Part shown: one piece after another, positions 4,986-5,007 of the stretch
Layout of the letters: each line of letters opens with the position of its first letter
Numbering within the stretch: position 1 is the first letter of the stretch
NCBI GenBank assembly: GCA_905200265.1
Contig: CAJKJS010000143.1
Span: 1-5,007, forward strand
Length of the DNA stretch: 5,007 nt
Source: an uncultured Oscillospiraceae bacterium
Lineage (GTDB): Bacteria; Bacillota; Clostridia; Oscillospirales; Acutalibacteraceae
Direction of reading: 5' to 3'
Made by a program: the position numbers and the translations under genes
Notes under the pieces: model-generated
The model's database searches: none
What the model saw: the letters and a program-made list of their open reading frames with translations, nothing else
Told to the model about the DNA's origin: nothing

Positions 4986-5007
4986 CCTCTTTCCTTTGGG
5001 AAAGAGG
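4986..5007 (+). terminator. Probable terminator of the lipoprotein unit, cut by the window end
   Basis: CCTCTTTCC (4986-4994) pairs perfectly with GGAAAGAGG (4999-5007) over 9 bp with a TTTG loop. The three Gs and A-rich run just before the left arm suggest that the stem and a T-tract may continue beyond the window. It lies 19 bases after the stop of the DUF4358 gene. The tail is not visible, so termination is inferred. Confidence 0.7.

Noticed and set aside
1..5007. tRNA, rRNA, CRISPR array, insertion sequence or phage attachment site
   Set aside because: No cloverleaf, regular repeat-spacer pattern, transposase or flanking inverted repeats were seen; the spaces between genes are short and accounted for.

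Overview
The window looks like a chromosomal segment of a Gram-positive anaerobe of the Bacillota, most likely Clostridia of the Oscillospiraceae/Ruminococcaceae type. The clues are the arrangement of type II fatty acid synthase genes, purine-rich Shine-Dalgarno sites, GAA- and GGC/GCC/CTG-rich codon choice, and two short lipoproteins, one of them of the DUF4358 type common in that group. The taxonomic call is an inference from these traits and was not tested against any database.

Bases 1 to 3344 hold the tail of a fatty acid biosynthesis cluster, all on the + strand. In order these are the 3' part of fabD (malonyl-CoA:ACP transacylase), complete fabG (3-ketoacyl-ACP reductase), complete fabF (3-ketoacyl-ACP synthase II) and complete fabZ (3-hydroxyacyl-ACP dehydratase). 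FabD loads malonate onto ACP, FabF condenses it with the growing chain, FabG reduces the ketone and FabZ removes water. The enoyl reductase that completes the cycle is not in view. A 13-bp tandem duplication covers the fabF stop codon. It is followed by a GC-rich hairpin that separates fabF from fabZ, and no promoter is visible for fabZ. A terminator-like hairpin follows fabZ, so the acetyl-CoA carboxylase genes often found next to fabZ are not here.

Bases 3345 to 3548 are a boundary region: a terminator, a T-rich stretch, an extended -10 promoter (TGCTATAAT) and a leader with a hairpin just before the next gene. Bases 3549 to 4966 form a second, two-gene unit. The first gene encodes an SGNH/GDSL-type hydrolase lipoprotein on a long acidic Ser/Pro/Glu stalk. 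The second encodes a small DUF4358-type lipoprotein. Both proteins should be anchored on the outer face of the cytoplasmic membrane. The window ends inside a hairpin that is probably the terminator of this unit.

I found no mobile element, CRISPR array, RNA gene or clear novel system. The fab genes are ordinary in layout. The points most worth a second look are the unusual cofactor-binding region of FabG, the stop-codon duplication with the fabF-fabZ hairpin, the non-canonical last SGNH block, and the uncharacterised lipoprotein pair.
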